This document shows, in pieces, positions 53,736 through 63,693 of a stretch of DNA of 64,000 bases. Position 1 is the first letter of the stretch. Every line of letters starts with the position of its first letter. Under the pieces are notes generated by a model. That model did not search any database. It saw only the letters and a program-made list of their open reading frames with translations, and was not told the DNA's origin. The DNA lies in contig JBBELK010000560.1 in assembly GCA_037783545.1 (NCBI GenBank), positions 186,001 to 250,000 of the forward strand, given 5' to 3'. The position numbers and the translations under genes were made by a program. The DNA is from Henricia sp. BOLD:AAB3569 (Eukaryota > Echinodermata > Asteroidea > Spinulosida > Echinasteridae).

Positions 53736-53854
53736 GTAGGCCTAGATCTGCCGGGGTTTATGGTAGTGGGACATCACACCAAGAGTCAGGTACCGGTAAC
53801 GGGTGTCACCCTAGTTTGGTTGCTCAGTCAACAGGTGTTTGCACTGATACATGT

Positions 53855-54721
53855 ATGAGTAGCGATAGGCCTAATGTCATGAATGTATGTGAGCCGGTTG
53901 CAATTTTGACTGGTTCTCCTGAACCCTTTCCAAACGTCAGCGCGCCTCTATGCTCCCTTTTCCCTTGTGCTATCAAAGAAAAAATATGGCAGGGGTCCTT
54001 TGTGGACTTTTCGCTGTTGTATAAGGATAATGCCGCTGTTGCACTTGCCAATTCTGATTATGCTGGTTTTGAGCTAGCAGTTGTTGGCGGTAAAATGGTT
54101 TTTAAGCAAGCAGCGAAAGCTCAGAAAAAGATCGACTCACTTGACAAATGGCAATCTGCCTTCCACACCTTCATGTCGGTTTTCCTCATGAAAAACCCCC
54201 ATCGCTGGGGCGAATTACTCAAGTATGCAGAAATCATTCGCACAGCGGCTCTTCAATTCCCTGGGTGGGGTTGGAAGGCATATGATGAGCAGTTCAGGCT
54301 GCACCAAGAAAATGATCCCACACGCTCATGGGGGGTGGTGGACACCGAATTGTGGTTGACCGTAGCAGCAGCTACAGTAAACACGCCCATCTCTAGCCCC
54401 AGCTCTGCCCCGTTGATTTCCCACGGGCAAAAGCATGGTGTTTGTTATGGTTTCAATAGCTACAAGGGTTGCCAATTTGGCGCTTGCCGTTTTCAACACA
54501 AATGCAGTCGATGTTTTCGTTCCGGGCATGGAGTTCACAATTGTCGAAGTACTCCCCTACCACACCCCATGCCTGGCCAGGCTTCCAACATAAGGCGTGG
54601 TTTCAACCGCAATGCCGTGGCAAGCGCTCCGGCTGCACAGGCCGAATCAAACAAGCGTCTGCTAGGCAAGAATTCAGCGCAGGCCCAACCGACTGGTTTT
54701 CGTCCCCCCAACACCAATTAA
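53855..54721 (+). CDS. Ngaro-like Gag-type protein
   Basis: 288 codons from ATG at 53855 (the frame is open further upstream through the repeat array, so the start is a guess). Residues LYKDNAAVALANSDYAGFEL, KKIDSLDKWQSAFHTFMSVF and FPGWGWKAYDEQFRL form an alpha-rich core. Near the end CYGFNSYKGCQFGACRFQHKC is a CCCH-like finger and CSRCFRSGHGVHNC a CX2CX4HX4C knuckle, as in nucleic-acid-binding Gag proteins of DIRS-order elements. Stop at 54719-54721, 19 nt before the RT start. Confidence 0.8.
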   Translation: MSSDRPNVMNVCEPVAILTGSPEPFPNVSAPLCSLFPCAIKEKIWQGSFVDFSLLYKDNAAVALANSDYAGFELAVVGGKMVFKQAAKAQKKIDSLDKWQSAFHTFMSVFLMKNPHRWGELLKYAEIIRTAALQFPGWGWKAYDEQFRLHQENDPTRSWGVVDTELWLTVAAATVNTPISSPSSAPLISHGQKHGVCYGFNSYKGCQFGACRFQHKCSRCFRSGHGVHNCRSTPLPHPMPGQASNIRRGFNRNAVASAPAAQAESNKRLLGKNSAQAQPTGFRPPNTN

Positions 54722-54740
54722 TCATGAAGTTCTTAATAAA

Positions 54741-56270
54741 ATGCTTGATGAATACCCAAATCAGTCTGATGCAGGAACATTGCGCAGAGGTTTTGCTGCT
54801 GGTTTTTCTCTTGGTTATAATGGCCCTCGAGTTGGCCGGTCCGCCGAATGCCTTAAATCTGCACTTGAGCACCCTAACATTGTTTTGGACAAGATTGACA
54901 AAGAAACAAAACTTGGTCGAATTGCGGGGCCATTTGACACCTGTCCCTTTCCCCACTTACAGTGTTCCCCAGTTGGATTGGTGCCAAAACATGAACCTAA
55001 TTCATACCGTTTAATTCACCATTTGTCTTCCCCAGCTGGGGGGTCTATTAATGACTTCAAGGACCAATGTGTGGTTCATTATGCGTCATTTGACAAGGCA
55101 ATGCAAATGGTTTGTAGGGCTGGCCGTGGGTCATGGCTAGCAAAGTCCGATATAAAGTCGGCCTTCAGGCTGCTCCCTGTAGCACCAGCTGACTATGAAT
55201 TGCTGGGCTTCACATTTCAAGGGAAATTCTACTTTGACAGGTGCCTACCAATGGGGTGTTCTATTTCATGTGCATTATTCGAAAAGTTCAGCACATTCCT
55301 TGAGTTTCAGATTCAGAAATTGGCGCGATCAGCATTGATCACACACTACCTTGATGATTTTCTGTTTGTTGATAGGTCAAAGTTGCAATGTAATGAAATT
55401 TTCATTACATTTGCACACATGTGTTCAGACTTAGGCGTCCCCCTTGCCCTTGAGAAAACCGAGGGCCCGAGTCAGTTAATTACCTACCTGGGTCTACAAA
55501 TTGACTCCCAAAGAATGGAGGTGCGGGTCCCGCCAGTCAAAGTGGTTGCACTGCAATCAAAAATCGAGCGTGCACTTGCAAAGAACAAACTCACACTTGT
55601 TGAAGTACAGTCACTTGTTGGCTCGCTTAACTTTGTTTGCAGGGCAGTTGCACCAGGAAGGGCCTTTTTACGGCGTTTGATCGGACTAACACAAGGCTTA
55701 ACCAAACCACATCATCGAGTCCGCATTTCGGTTGGGGCACGGAAAGATTTAGAAATGTGGGTGGAATTTTTGACCCATTTCAATGGGATTTCGGCCTTGT
55801 CAGATTTTGGGTGGGAGTCTAATTCAACACTCGAGTTGTTTACTGATGCAGCTGCAAGTATCGGTTTTGGGGCATTTTTTCAAGGTGAATGGTTCCAAGG
55901 GCGTTGGCCCCAATCGGTTCATTTGAACCCTCCCTCTATCGCATTGCTTGAATTTTACCCAATCGTTCTTGCAGTAAAATGCTGGGCTCCCAAACTGGCC
56001 AACAAGCGAGTGCGCTTTCACTGTGATAACATGGCCGTTGTTTGCATTATAAATAAACAGACATCATCTTGCCCCAAAATTATGAATTTGCTAAGAGTGT
56101 TCGTTTTACAGTGTTTACGATTTAATATTGTTTTTAAGGCTGTTCATGTTCCTGGAGTGTTCAATAATATTGCTGACTCTTTGTCCCGATTTCAGGTAGA
56201 GCGTTTTCGTATCGTTGCTCCACAGGCAGCGACACAAATGAGCCGCTTACCCGACCTTTGCCTGATGTAG
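54741..56270 (+). CDS. Reverse transcriptase-RNase H of Ngaro/DIRS-order element
   Basis: 509 residues. RT: GLVPKHEPNSYRLIHHLSSP, SWLAKSDIKSAFRLLPV, DRCLPMGCSISCALFEKFS, catalytic YLDDFLF at ~207, then LEKTEGP and ITYLGLQID. A thumb region with LVEVQSLVGSLNFV follows. RNase H from ~370: ELFTDAAASIGFGAFF (Asp), ALLEFYPIVLAV (Glu), RFHCDNMAVV (Asp), VFNNIADSLSRF (Asp). All catalytic positions are intact. ORF overlaps the recombinase frame by 13 nt. Confidence 0.93.
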   Translation: MLDEYPNQSDAGTLRRGFAAGFSLGYNGPRVGRSAECLKSALEHPNIVLDKIDKETKLGRIAGPFDTCPFPHLQCSPVGLVPKHEPNSYRLIHHLSSPAGGSINDFKDQCVVHYASFDKAMQMVCRAGRGSWLAKSDIKSAFRLLPVAPADYELLGFTFQGKFYFDRCLPMGCSISCALFEKFSTFLEFQIQKLARSALITHYLDDFLFVDRSKLQCNEIFITFAHMCSDLGVPLALEKTEGPSQLITYLGLQIDSQRMEVRVPPVKVVALQSKIERALAKNKLTLVEVQSLVGSLNFVCRAVAPGRAFLRRLIGLTQGLTKPHHRVRISVGARKDLEMWVEFLTHFNGISALSDFGWESNSTLELFTDAAASIGFGAFFQGEWFQGRWPQSVHLNPPSIALLEFYPIVLAVKCWAPKLANKRVRFHCDNMAVVCIINKQTSSCPKIMNLLRVFVLQCLRFNIVFKAVHVPGVFNNIADSLSRFQVERFRIVAPQAATQMSRLPDLCLM

Positions 56271-57220
56271 TTGACTCGGAGATTGACCGTTTGTTATTCC
56301 TCGCCTGGGCTCCGAATTCTCATAAAACCTTTTCTACGGGTTGGCAGGCATTTATTCGTTTTTTAGAATTTCGTGGCTATGCAACCAATTTACCAGCTTC
56401 AGTCCGTACCGTTCGAGAATTTGTTGCTTGGTTGTCTTTGGAAAAATTGTCGCCCGCCACGATCATGACATATGTCGGTGGGGTTCGTCACTACCATAAA
56501 CTTCACGGTTGGCCTGATCCCACTGATGATTTCATTGTTTCTAAACTGCTGGAAGGTGCCCGTAGAGACCGCGGTTTGGCCGACAGTCGATGGCCAATTT
56601 CATTGCCTCTTTTACTTAAAATTGTGCAATCACTACCGGCTGTGTGTTTCTCTCATTTTGAGGCAGTAATGTTCAAAGCGGCAATGCTCTGTGCATTTTT
56701 TGGTTTTTTGCGGGTTGGGGAGTTTTCCGCCAATTCCAAAAATAAAGTGCAGGAGTCGGCACTGCTCATTGGGGATGTGGAATTTTGTAATTCACAAAAT
56801 GCAGATTTTTCCGCAAAACTTTCGCTGCGGCACAGCAAAGCAAACCAGCTTGGCCCTCCTCAATCCATTCTTTTGGCTCAATGTAGTGATGTTTTGCTTT
56901 GTCCCGTGCGAGCGCTGCATGCTTTTGTTGCGATTCGTCCAAAAGTTGAAGGCATCCTTTTTTGCCACTTTGATGGCAGTCCGATGACACGGTCTCAGTT
57001 TTGCACTGTGCTCAAGAAAACATTGTCATTTGCAGGGCTTCTGGAGCACAATTACCAGACACACTCATTTCGCATTGGCGCAGCCACAACAGCCTTTTAC
57101 ATGGGGCTTCCATTGCACGACATTCAAATGTTAGGGCGCTGGCGGTCGCATGCAGTGTTAAGATACATTAGATCTCGGCACTCCCATTCAGCTGGTGCAT
57201 GTAATTCTACTGTTCAGTAA
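56258..57220 (+). CDS. Tyrosine recombinase of Ngaro/DIRS-order element
   Basis: About 320 residues after the overlap. N-terminal SAM-like core: TGWQAFIRFLEFRGY and SPATIMTYVGGVRHYH. Catalytic part: CAFFGFLRVGEF (first Arg), a conserved LRHSKANQ segment (Lys), HSFRIGAATTAF (His and second Arg), MLGRWRSHAV (GRW) and YIRSRHS (Tyr nucleophile). These give the full R-K-H-R-W-Y set, so the enzyme looks intact. No AUG is near the start (TTG at 56258), so translation may depend on -1 shifting or splicing from the RT frame. It would integrate circular DNA without target duplication. Confidence 0.93.
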   Translation: MPDVVDSEIDRLLFLAWAPNSHKTFSTGWQAFIRFLEFRGYATNLPASVRTVREFVAWLSLEKLSPATIMTYVGGVRHYHKLHGWPDPTDDFIVSKLLEGARRDRGLADSRWPISLPLLLKIVQSLPAVCFSHFEAVMFKAAMLCAFFGFLRVGEFSANSKNKVQESALLIGDVEFCNSQNADFSAKLSLRHSKANQLGPPQSILLAQCSDVLLCPVRALHAFVAIRPKVEGILFCHFDGSPMTRSQFCTVLKKTLSFAGLLEHNYQTHSFRIGAATTAFYMGLPLHDIQMLGRWRSHAVLRYIRSRHSHSAGACNSTVQ

Positions 57221-57239
57221 TTCTGACTTCTTTTTTGTT

Positions 57240-57602
57240 TTTCTTTTCTTTTTGTCAAATTTGTTTTTGCATGCAAAGGTTCACACACTGTTTGGATCGT
57301 GGGGGATTCCATTGTTCGTCGGGCTCACCAGCAACTTAATGTTCCAGTGCATGTCATTTGGAATGGCAAGGGTGGAGCAGGTTTGTGCGATCTGCCCCAG
57401 TTGCTTTGTGCCATAAGGTCTCCTCCTCCAGCAATTCTACTCGTACATTTGGGGGGAAATGATTTGGTCCGTTGCGACCTTTTTCAAATCCGGCAACGTA
57501 TTGCCTATTTTCTGCAATTTTGTAGGCTAAATTTCCCCGACACTGTCATTGTGTGGTCTGCCATTCTCCCCCGTCTTTTCTACTTTGGGGCTAGTCTTGA
57601 TG
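57240..57602 (+). pseudogene. SGNH hydrolase ORF, N-terminal half (split by insertion)
   Basis: Reading frame: TVWIVGDSIVRRAHQ carries the block I Ser nucleophile (GDS) at about 57303. GKGGAGLCDLPQLL provides the block II Gly. LLVHLGGNDLVRCDLF carries block III (GGND, Asn). FPDTVIVWSAILPRLFYFGA is the following strand. The block V Asp-His is missing here: the frame runs into foreign sequence near 57602. A T-rich tract ending GCAAAG before GTTCACAC at 57280 could be a splice acceptor. The continuation is at 63478. Confidence 0.85.
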
Positions 57603-57692
57603 CAAGACCGAGTTCGCGATCCCCACATTGTTCATTTTAGCCGCCAGAGGGCGTACCTACACTTACAACGTGAACTCGAAAACTCGGTCTTG
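57603..57692. repeat. 90-bp hairpin unit with 12-bp perfect ends
   Basis: CAAGACCGAGTT (57603-57614) is mirrored by AACTCGGTCTTG (57681-57692). It marks the left edge of the foreign DNA in the hydrolase ORF, so it may be a MITE or part of the larger insertion. Confidence 0.6.
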
Positions 57693-58044
57693 ATTACTCC
57701 GTAAGAAAAAAGTTCGATAACCTTAATGGCAGCACATGAATAATTAAACAGCAAGGTCAAAAATTATGGGCGCCTGCGTAGAAGAGAAAGCGATGCCTCC
57801 ATAATTAGGTCATGTGGGATGGTAACTTGCCGTGTACATTTTGTACGTGTGCAGTGCTAGTGATTCACCGTGCCGCGCGAAAATGATATCGGGCCGTTTT
57901 CGTGCAGTGACCGTGGTGCATTGCCTGCCGAGAAGCGGCATTTCTCGGTACGAGTGCGCGCCCAGCCCAGCCCGGTGACTTCCTGTCCCCGGCCGGGGGT
58001 GCCTGTCCGTGTAGATTAAGACCCAATGCCATGGCCAAAACATT
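57693..58044. other. No gene recognised in insertion
   Basis: A GC-rich segment (57880-58010) includes the palindrome-like GAGAAGCGGCATTTCTC; no coding potential supported. Confidence 0.4.
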
Positions 58045-59040
58045 GAACAATGTTGGACAACAGTGGGAAAAAATCTAAAAATCATGAACATTTCTCTCTC
58101 TTAGTTTTTACACCATGGTTTTTACAACTAAACTAAAATTTAACATGGTTTTATAACAATGGAAATCCAGGCTGGGGGCCTAAAATCAGACATGTCATAA
58201 TTTTATTTCTCATTTTTATCATCAAACTTGTTCTAACATGCATTGTTTATTTTTCATTTAATACAAAATAAAGACGTTTATAGTGGTCGGATATGGAATT
58301 CAACCTACAAATTCAAATTATTTCTGCACTTGAAGTCAAATATTGAACTAATGAATCAGACAATGTTGACGAACATTTCCTTGGACAATGTTGGACAGCA
58401 GTGGGAAAAAATCTAAAAATCATGAAAATTTCTCTCTCTTAGTTTTTACACCATGGTTTTTACAACTAAACTAAAATTTTACATGTTTTTATAACAATGG
58501 AAATCCAGGCTGGGGGCCTAAAATCAGACATGTCATAATTTTATTTCTCATTTTTATCATCAAACTTGTTCTAACATGCATTGTTTATTTTTCATTTAAT
58601 ACAAAATAAAGACGTTTATAGTGGTCGGATATGGAATTCAACCTACAAATTCAAATTATCTCTGCACTTGAAGTCAAATATTGAACTAATGAATCAGACA
58701 ATGTTGACGAACATTTCCTTGGACATGTTGGACAGCAGTGGGAAAAAATTAAAAAATCATGAAAATTCCTCTCTTAGTTTTTACACCATGGTTTTTACAA
58801 CTAAACTAAAATTTTACATGGTTTTATAACAATAGAAATCCAGGTTGGGGGCCTAAAATCAGACATGTCATAATTTTATTTCTCATTTTTATCATCAAAC
58901 TTGTTCTAACATGCATTGTTTATTTTTCATTTACAGAATAAAGACGTTTATAAGTGGTCGGATATGGAATTCAACCTACAAATTCAAATTATTTCTGCAA
59001 ATATTAAACTAATGAATCAGACAATGTTGACGAACATTTC
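58045..59040. repeat. ~338-bp tandem repeat, three copies
   Basis: ACAATGTTGGACAGCAGTGG (or a close variant) starts units at about 58046, 58383 and 58722; each continues through AGACGTTTATAGTGGTCGGA. Copies are about 95% identical; the third is slightly shortened. Confidence 0.93.
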
Positions 59041-59894
59041 CATTTTGTTTTTAGTTAACCAAACTGTGCAAATTTCCTTCAGGGGCTTCTGTCCTATCTA
59101 CAAAGTAGTTTGCTGTTGTTCCCTGGAATTCGTAAAAACAGCTTCATATCCACAAAATTAATGGGCCTTCTCAGAGCATTCTCCTCAAAGCACTGAAAAT
59201 GGTGAAATTTTAAACATTTAGTAAACTAATAAACATCAAATTTAAATTTGTTCCATTAAACGTTATTCCAGTATATTTTCGGAGGCTTATGCAAGCAAGT
59301 TGCTCTAATTAATTTTCTGCAATTCTGCTTGCTGTAAAAACAAAAACATGCACGAAGAATCAGAAAAAAGTATTGTTTTAAATAGGCCGTAAAAGGTCGA
59401 TCCTTGGGTCACAACAATTTGCCTTATTTTTTGTTGGCCTAAATGAAAATCAAATGGGTCATATTTGACTTTAGAAAATGTACAATTACTTTTGTAATGT
59501 ACAATTACTTCAAACATTGTGTACAAAGCATGTGATAGTGAGTGAAATTAGTAGTTTTTAAGAAAGTGGGTGGTTCTTCACTCAGATTAATTCACTCCTA
59601 AATTTTGGTTTTTTTCTATCCTATCTGAACTAACTGATGCTTGCAAGTCATTTTAGTGAAAAATAGTAGTGGATAACTTCTCTGAAATCGTTTAGCACTT
59701 TTTTTTTTACCGAAGCCAATAATATGACAAGCATGCCATAGTATAGAGGAGAAGAAAACAATCCCAGTCGTTTTCTTCCTCCATGCGTAAGCGATGAAAT
59801 AAAATCGTGACCAAGCAGAAAATGCCTCAAGAAAATCTCTAAATGCCAGTCTTTGATAGCCTTTGAACTTTTCGATTCCCAACTTGGAACGAAA
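59041..59894. other. No gene recognised downstream of LINE 3' end
   Basis: AT-rich with no supported frame. Could be 3'-transduced flanking DNA of the LINE, or separate insertion sequence. Confidence 0.35.
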
Positions 59895-62800
59895 ATGCTT
59901 AATAATAATAATAATAAAACCGTGTTTTTATAGCGCCTTACGAAACACCTCAAAGCGCTTTACAGTGTATGTACATTTATAAAAATTCATAGCGATAAAA
60001 GATGGCAAGTTAGCTTTTAGAACAGTTTACTTATTAGTTCTCTGATTGGTTGAAAAGATGTGTCTTAAGCATTGATTTGAAGCGACCAACAGATTCAGCA
60101 GCACGTATGGCGGATGGTAGTTGGTTCCACAGCTTGGGTGCCGCGGAAGAGAAAGCGCGATCTCCATAACTAGCTGTTTTGATGGCTCTAGTAGATGGAG
60201 GCTGCAGCAGAATGCCTTCGGTGGTCGATGATCGCAGGCTTCTCCCGGGACGATAAATTGTCAGAATATCGACAATATAGCCAGGCGCGAATCCATTGAT
60301 CGCTTTAAATGTTAGCAGAAGAATCTTAAACACGATTCGCTTGCGAATGGGCAACCAATGTAATTGCCGCAAAACAGGTTTGATGTGCACACGACCCTTG
60401 ATACCTGTGACTAGCCTTGCAGCCGCGTTTTGGACTCTTTGTAATCTGTCAAGTTCAGTTTGAGGGAGTCCAAAAAGCAGACTGTTGCAGGAATCCAGCC
60501 TCGAACTTACAAATGCGTGGACCAGCTTTTCTGCAGTCTCGTGGTCAAGGTATGGTCTAAGCTTGCCAAGGCTATGCAGTGCAAAAGATGCACGTTGGCA
60601 AACACTGTTCACATGTTGTTTCATAGTGATGTGCTCATCGATGACGACACCCAGATCACGTGCAGACGTTGACGGCACAATGACATCTCTACCGACACGA
60701 AGAGATGGAGCTTGGGTTGGAGGAATAAACCGCGAGGTCAGATTTAAGATCTCCGTCTTACTATCGTTCAGTTTCAGCTGATTGGTTGACATCCAGCTCT
60801 TTATGTCCGCTATGCAATTTTCAATCTGCAGAACAGCAGCATTTATTTCGTTGTCGTTGAAACAGAAGTAGATCTGACTGTCGTCCGCATAGATCATACA
60901 TTCCAGGCCGTGTGCTTTAATTATGTCCTCGATTGGTGCAGAGTAGTAGGAGAAAGCCAAAGGCCCGAAGACGGATCCCTGTGGAACGCCACAATGAACA
61001 CGCTTCCAGTCTGATTTTACTCCATTTATGACAACACACTGTTCGCGATCATGGAAATAAGATTTCATCCAGCATAAAGCAGTGCCAGTAATGCCGAACC
61101 GATCCTGAAGTCGTCGGAGCAACACTTCATGATCCAGCGTATCAAATGCTGCCGACAGGTCTAATAGCACGACGATAACTCGGCGGTGATTATCGACAGC
61201 TCGTAAGATATCGTTGGTAATACGGACAAGTGCTGTCTCCGTGCTGTGGAGCTTACGATATGCCGATTGATGGCTTGCATTAAGGTCGTTATCTCCGACA
61301 TAATCCTGGATCTGATTACTTGCTGCGCGTTCAATTGTCTTGAACAGAAACGGCAGATGAGAGATCGGACGATAGTTCTTGAGCACGTCTTGATCAGCAT
61401 TAGTTTTCTTGATTAGTGGAGTAACAAGTGCACGCTTCATGCTCGATGGAATAAGACCTTCCGAGAGCGACGTGTTTATTATCCTGGTGATTGTGGGAAG
61501 GAGTGCGTCGAGGATCTCTGTCTTCGCTAGAATCCGAGTTGGAATGGGGTCCAGAGCACAAGTTGTCTTGGAGGAGGTCAGGATGATATTACGTACCCAT
61601 TCACTGTCAACTTGATCAAATGTGCTGAATGTAGAGTCACATGATTTGTGGATTTCAACTGACATTGATGGTGCCTCACAATCAGCTAAATCTTCGCGTA
61701 TTTTCTGGATCTTTGAGTCAAAGAAATGATGAAAATCTGCAGTCAGCGATTTCAGCGAGTCATGCGAGGGGAGTGACTTTGTTGCTTTGACAGCTGAAAG
61801 TTTCTCAACCATTCGAAACAGTTGTTTTTGATTGCATCCAACAAACTTTGATTTATAATGGTCTAACTTTGCTCGATGTAATGTCTTGTGATAATTGTCA
61901 CAATGCTCCTGAAAAATGTCTTTATCGATCTGCAGACCCGATTTAATCATTTTTCGTTCCAGTTGACGATTCTTTCTCTTCTCATTGCGGAGGCTGTCAC
62001 TGTACCATGGAGCATGAGGACGAAGCGAGATTTGGTGTTCAACTTCAGGGGCATGTTTATCCATGAGCTTGCGTAAAGCGGTGTCGTATCTCTCAATTAA
62101 GGAAGCAAGATCACCCGTGCCCTCACTCAGATCAGAGGAAAGGATGTCCTTACTGAGATCGTTCAGATTAATGCCTTGAAGTTTACGGAACTTCACAGTC
62201 TGTTTGCAAGGATTAGGGCGCGAAACATTGAGATAACATTTGACAGCATGATGATCTGATTTTAATCCATGAATAACAGACGGTTTAACAACCAGATCTT
62301 CACAAACCCGCGAGATGATCACGTCTAACGTGTGGCCATGCTTGTGAGTGCTCTGAGTAATATGTTGTTTTAATCCAGCGGAGGATAAAATGTCATGCAT
62401 TCTTCTCGCATCATGGTCATCTGCTGTATCCAGATGAATGTTGAGGTCGCCTGCTATGAGACATCTCCCAGGATAAACGGAGACAGATTCAGTCAATGAT
62501 GAAAAATCGGCGAAGAACTGAGACATTGTGACAGGGTTCTTCTTGGAACGAGGAGGGCGGTATATAATTACCAATCTAAAGGAAGATTGATTTGACGACG
62601 TAAAGAAAATATCCACAAATTCAAAAGAATCCGAGTCAGATGTTTCATTAGTCTTGACTGCAAACTCCTTACGGTAGATTATGCAGATGCCGCCGCCTAT
62701 TCTAGCTTTTCTCGGTGCACAGTATATTGCATACCCAGGTAGAGTTGCCAATATATCAGCAATAACGCAGTTGTCTCTTTGATCACCTGTCTGCCAGGAC

Positions 62801-63475
62801 TCGGTTACAGCAAGAACATCAAGACGATGCGTGATAATCAAGTCAGACACGTGCGTAGTTTTGTTCTTTATAGATCGCGAGTTCCAGCAAGCAAATCTGG
62901 TTCGTTGTAAATATAATTCTTTTATATTATGAATTGGAACTTTTGTCAAATTTCGGTGATTTTCCGTTCTTGAAGGGTCACAATCATTGGGAATGACACC
63001 ATCAGAATTCAGCCTTGTCAATATTTGAACCTTAATTTGTCTTTGTTTATTTCGTCCACCACGGCAACCGCGTTTTGTCTTCTTAGCAATCTTAAGTTCC
63101 TTAAGCTTGTTCCACAGGCATAAATCTATGATGTTAATAGGCTTGTTTATCACACACTTGCGGATGTTCAACAAAGAATCTCTACCATAGAGGAAAAATC
63201 CCATTGAATAAAAAAGTTGTAGACTACAGTCACCGTACATGCGTGTGTTGTACTAAAGTCATCCCGATCCAACATGGCGGCGCCGGTTCCATGCAGAATC
63301 AGCACAAGTTTTTGCGCAGAAATCTCTTTACTAAATCCAATTTACAAAGTCAAAAGAGCACCAAAAGACGTCCAACATCAGATAAAAAGACACTATAACT
63401 ATGCAAAACGTCAATTAAGAAATCAAAGGCGATTCAAGACGATTAAAAACGGAACACACAGAGAGTAAAAAATTA
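59895..63475 (-). mobile_element. CR1/L2-type LINE with one long ORF
   Basis: The minus strand starts at about 63475 and runs to a 3' end with a conserved GCGCTTTGAGGTGTTTCGTA ... GCGCTATAAAAAC tail and an (ATT)n microsatellite at 59897-59916. A tail of this kind is common in CR1/L2-group LINEs of marine animals. Only one ORF is present, and no ORF1 is seen within the ~235-bp leader, so ORF1 is absent or lost by truncation. It lies inside the Ngaro hydrolase gene. Confidence 0.9.
60034..63240 (-). CDS. LINE endonuclease-reverse transcriptase (1068 residues)
   Basis: Uninterrupted from ATG at 63240 to the stop at 60034. N-terminal basic region (~50-75, KKTKRGCRGGRNKQRQIKV). AP endonuclease ~113-335: FACWNSRSIKN, VLAVTESW, GGGICIIYR, LVIIYRPP, GDLNIHLD, THKHGHTLD, and catalytic SDHHAV. 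RT ~530-830: LDPIPTRIL, NYRPISHLPF, VVLLDLSAAFDTLDH, CGVPQGSVFGPLAFSYYSAP and catalytic YADD at ~784. C-terminal domain: LHWLPIRKRIVFKILLLTFK, RPGRSLRSS, YGDRAFSSAAPKLWNQLP and a final FKSMLKTHLF typical of the CR1/L2 group. All catalytic motifs are intact, so this copy could be active. Confidence 0.95.
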   Translation of the reverse strand: MYGDCSLQLFYSMGFFLYGRDSLLNIRKCVINKPINIIDLCLWNKLKELKIAKKTKRGCRGGRNKQRQIKVQILTRLNSDGVIPNDCDPSRTENHRNLTKVPIHNIKELYLQRTRFACWNSRSIKNKTTHVSDLIITHRLDVLAVTESWQTGDQRDNCVIADILATLPGYAIYCAPRKARIGGGICIIYRKEFAVKTNETSDSDSFEFVDIFFTSSNQSSFRLVIIYRPPRSKKNPVTMSQFFADFSSLTESVSVYPGRCLIAGDLNIHLDTADDHDARRMHDILSSAGLKQHITQSTHKHGHTLDVIISRVCEDLVVKPSVIHGLKSDHHAVKCYLNVSRPNPCKQTVKFRKLQGINLNDLSKDILSSDLSEGTGDLASLIERYDTALRKLMDKHAPEVEHQISLRPHAPWYSDSLRNEKRKNRQLERKMIKSGLQIDKDIFQEHCDNYHKTLHRAKLDHYKSKFVGCNQKQLFRMVEKLSAVKATKSLPSHDSLKSLTADFHHFFDSKIQKIREDLADCEAPSMSVEIHKSCDSTFSTFDQVDSEWVRNIILTSSKTTCALDPIPTRILAKTEILDALLPTITRIINTSLSEGLIPSSMKRALVTPLIKKTNADQDVLKNYRPISHLPFLFKTIERAASNQIQDYVGDNDLNASHQSAYRKLHSTETALVRITNDILRAVDNHRRVIVVLLDLSAAFDTLDHEVLLRRLQDRFGITGTALCWMKSYFHDREQCVVINGVKSDWKRVHCGVPQGSVFGPLAFSYYSAPIEDIIKAHGLECMIYADDSQIYFCFNDNEINAAVLQIENCIADIKSWMSTNQLKLNDSKTEILNLTSRFIPPTQAPSLRVGRDVIVPSTSARDLGVVIDEHITMKQHVNSVCQRASFALHSLGKLRPYLDHETAEKLVHAFVSSRLDSCNSLLFGLPQTELDRLQRVQNAAARLVTGIKGRVHIKPVLRQLHWLPIRKRIVFKILLLTFKAINGFAPGYIVDILTIYRPGRSLRSSTTEGILLQPPSTRAIKTASYGDRAFSSAAPKLWNQLPSAIRAAESVGRFKSMLKTHLFNQSEN

Positions 63476-63477
63476 CG

Positions 63478-63693
63478 GTGGCAGCCGATCAACAGCGTTC
63501 TATTAATCGGTGGGCACGGTCCCGTTGTCGGGTTTTTGGAGCCACATTTCTATCACATCCCCAATTTGATTGGAAGAACGTTGCCCTTTACAGGTGGGAT
63601 GCGGTGCACTTGAGTAACGTAGGCACCGACCTGCTTTGTGGCGACTTTCTATCCAGTATCCTGGCACATTTGCCTAACTTTTATAGGAGCTAA
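63478..63693 (+). pseudogene. SGNH hydrolase ORF, C-terminal half
   Basis: AADQQRSINRWARSRC, then LSHPQFDWKNVALYRWD, and the block V DAVH (D-x-x-H) followed by LSNVGTDLLCGDFLSSIL. These supply the Asp and His missing from the half at 57240-57602. With the insertion removed, both would form one SGNH fold of roughly 200 residues. Frame is intact to the stop at 63693. Confidence 0.85.

Noticed and set aside
50232-53739. Several 400-630-codon frames on both strands across the right macro-array
   Set aside because: Repeat-generated; they change composition exactly at repeat-class borders and have no independent coding signal.
52601-53854. N-terminal extension of the Ngaro Gag through the 10-bp array
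   Set aside because: The open frame continues only because the array lacks stops; the first ATG outside the array is at 53855.
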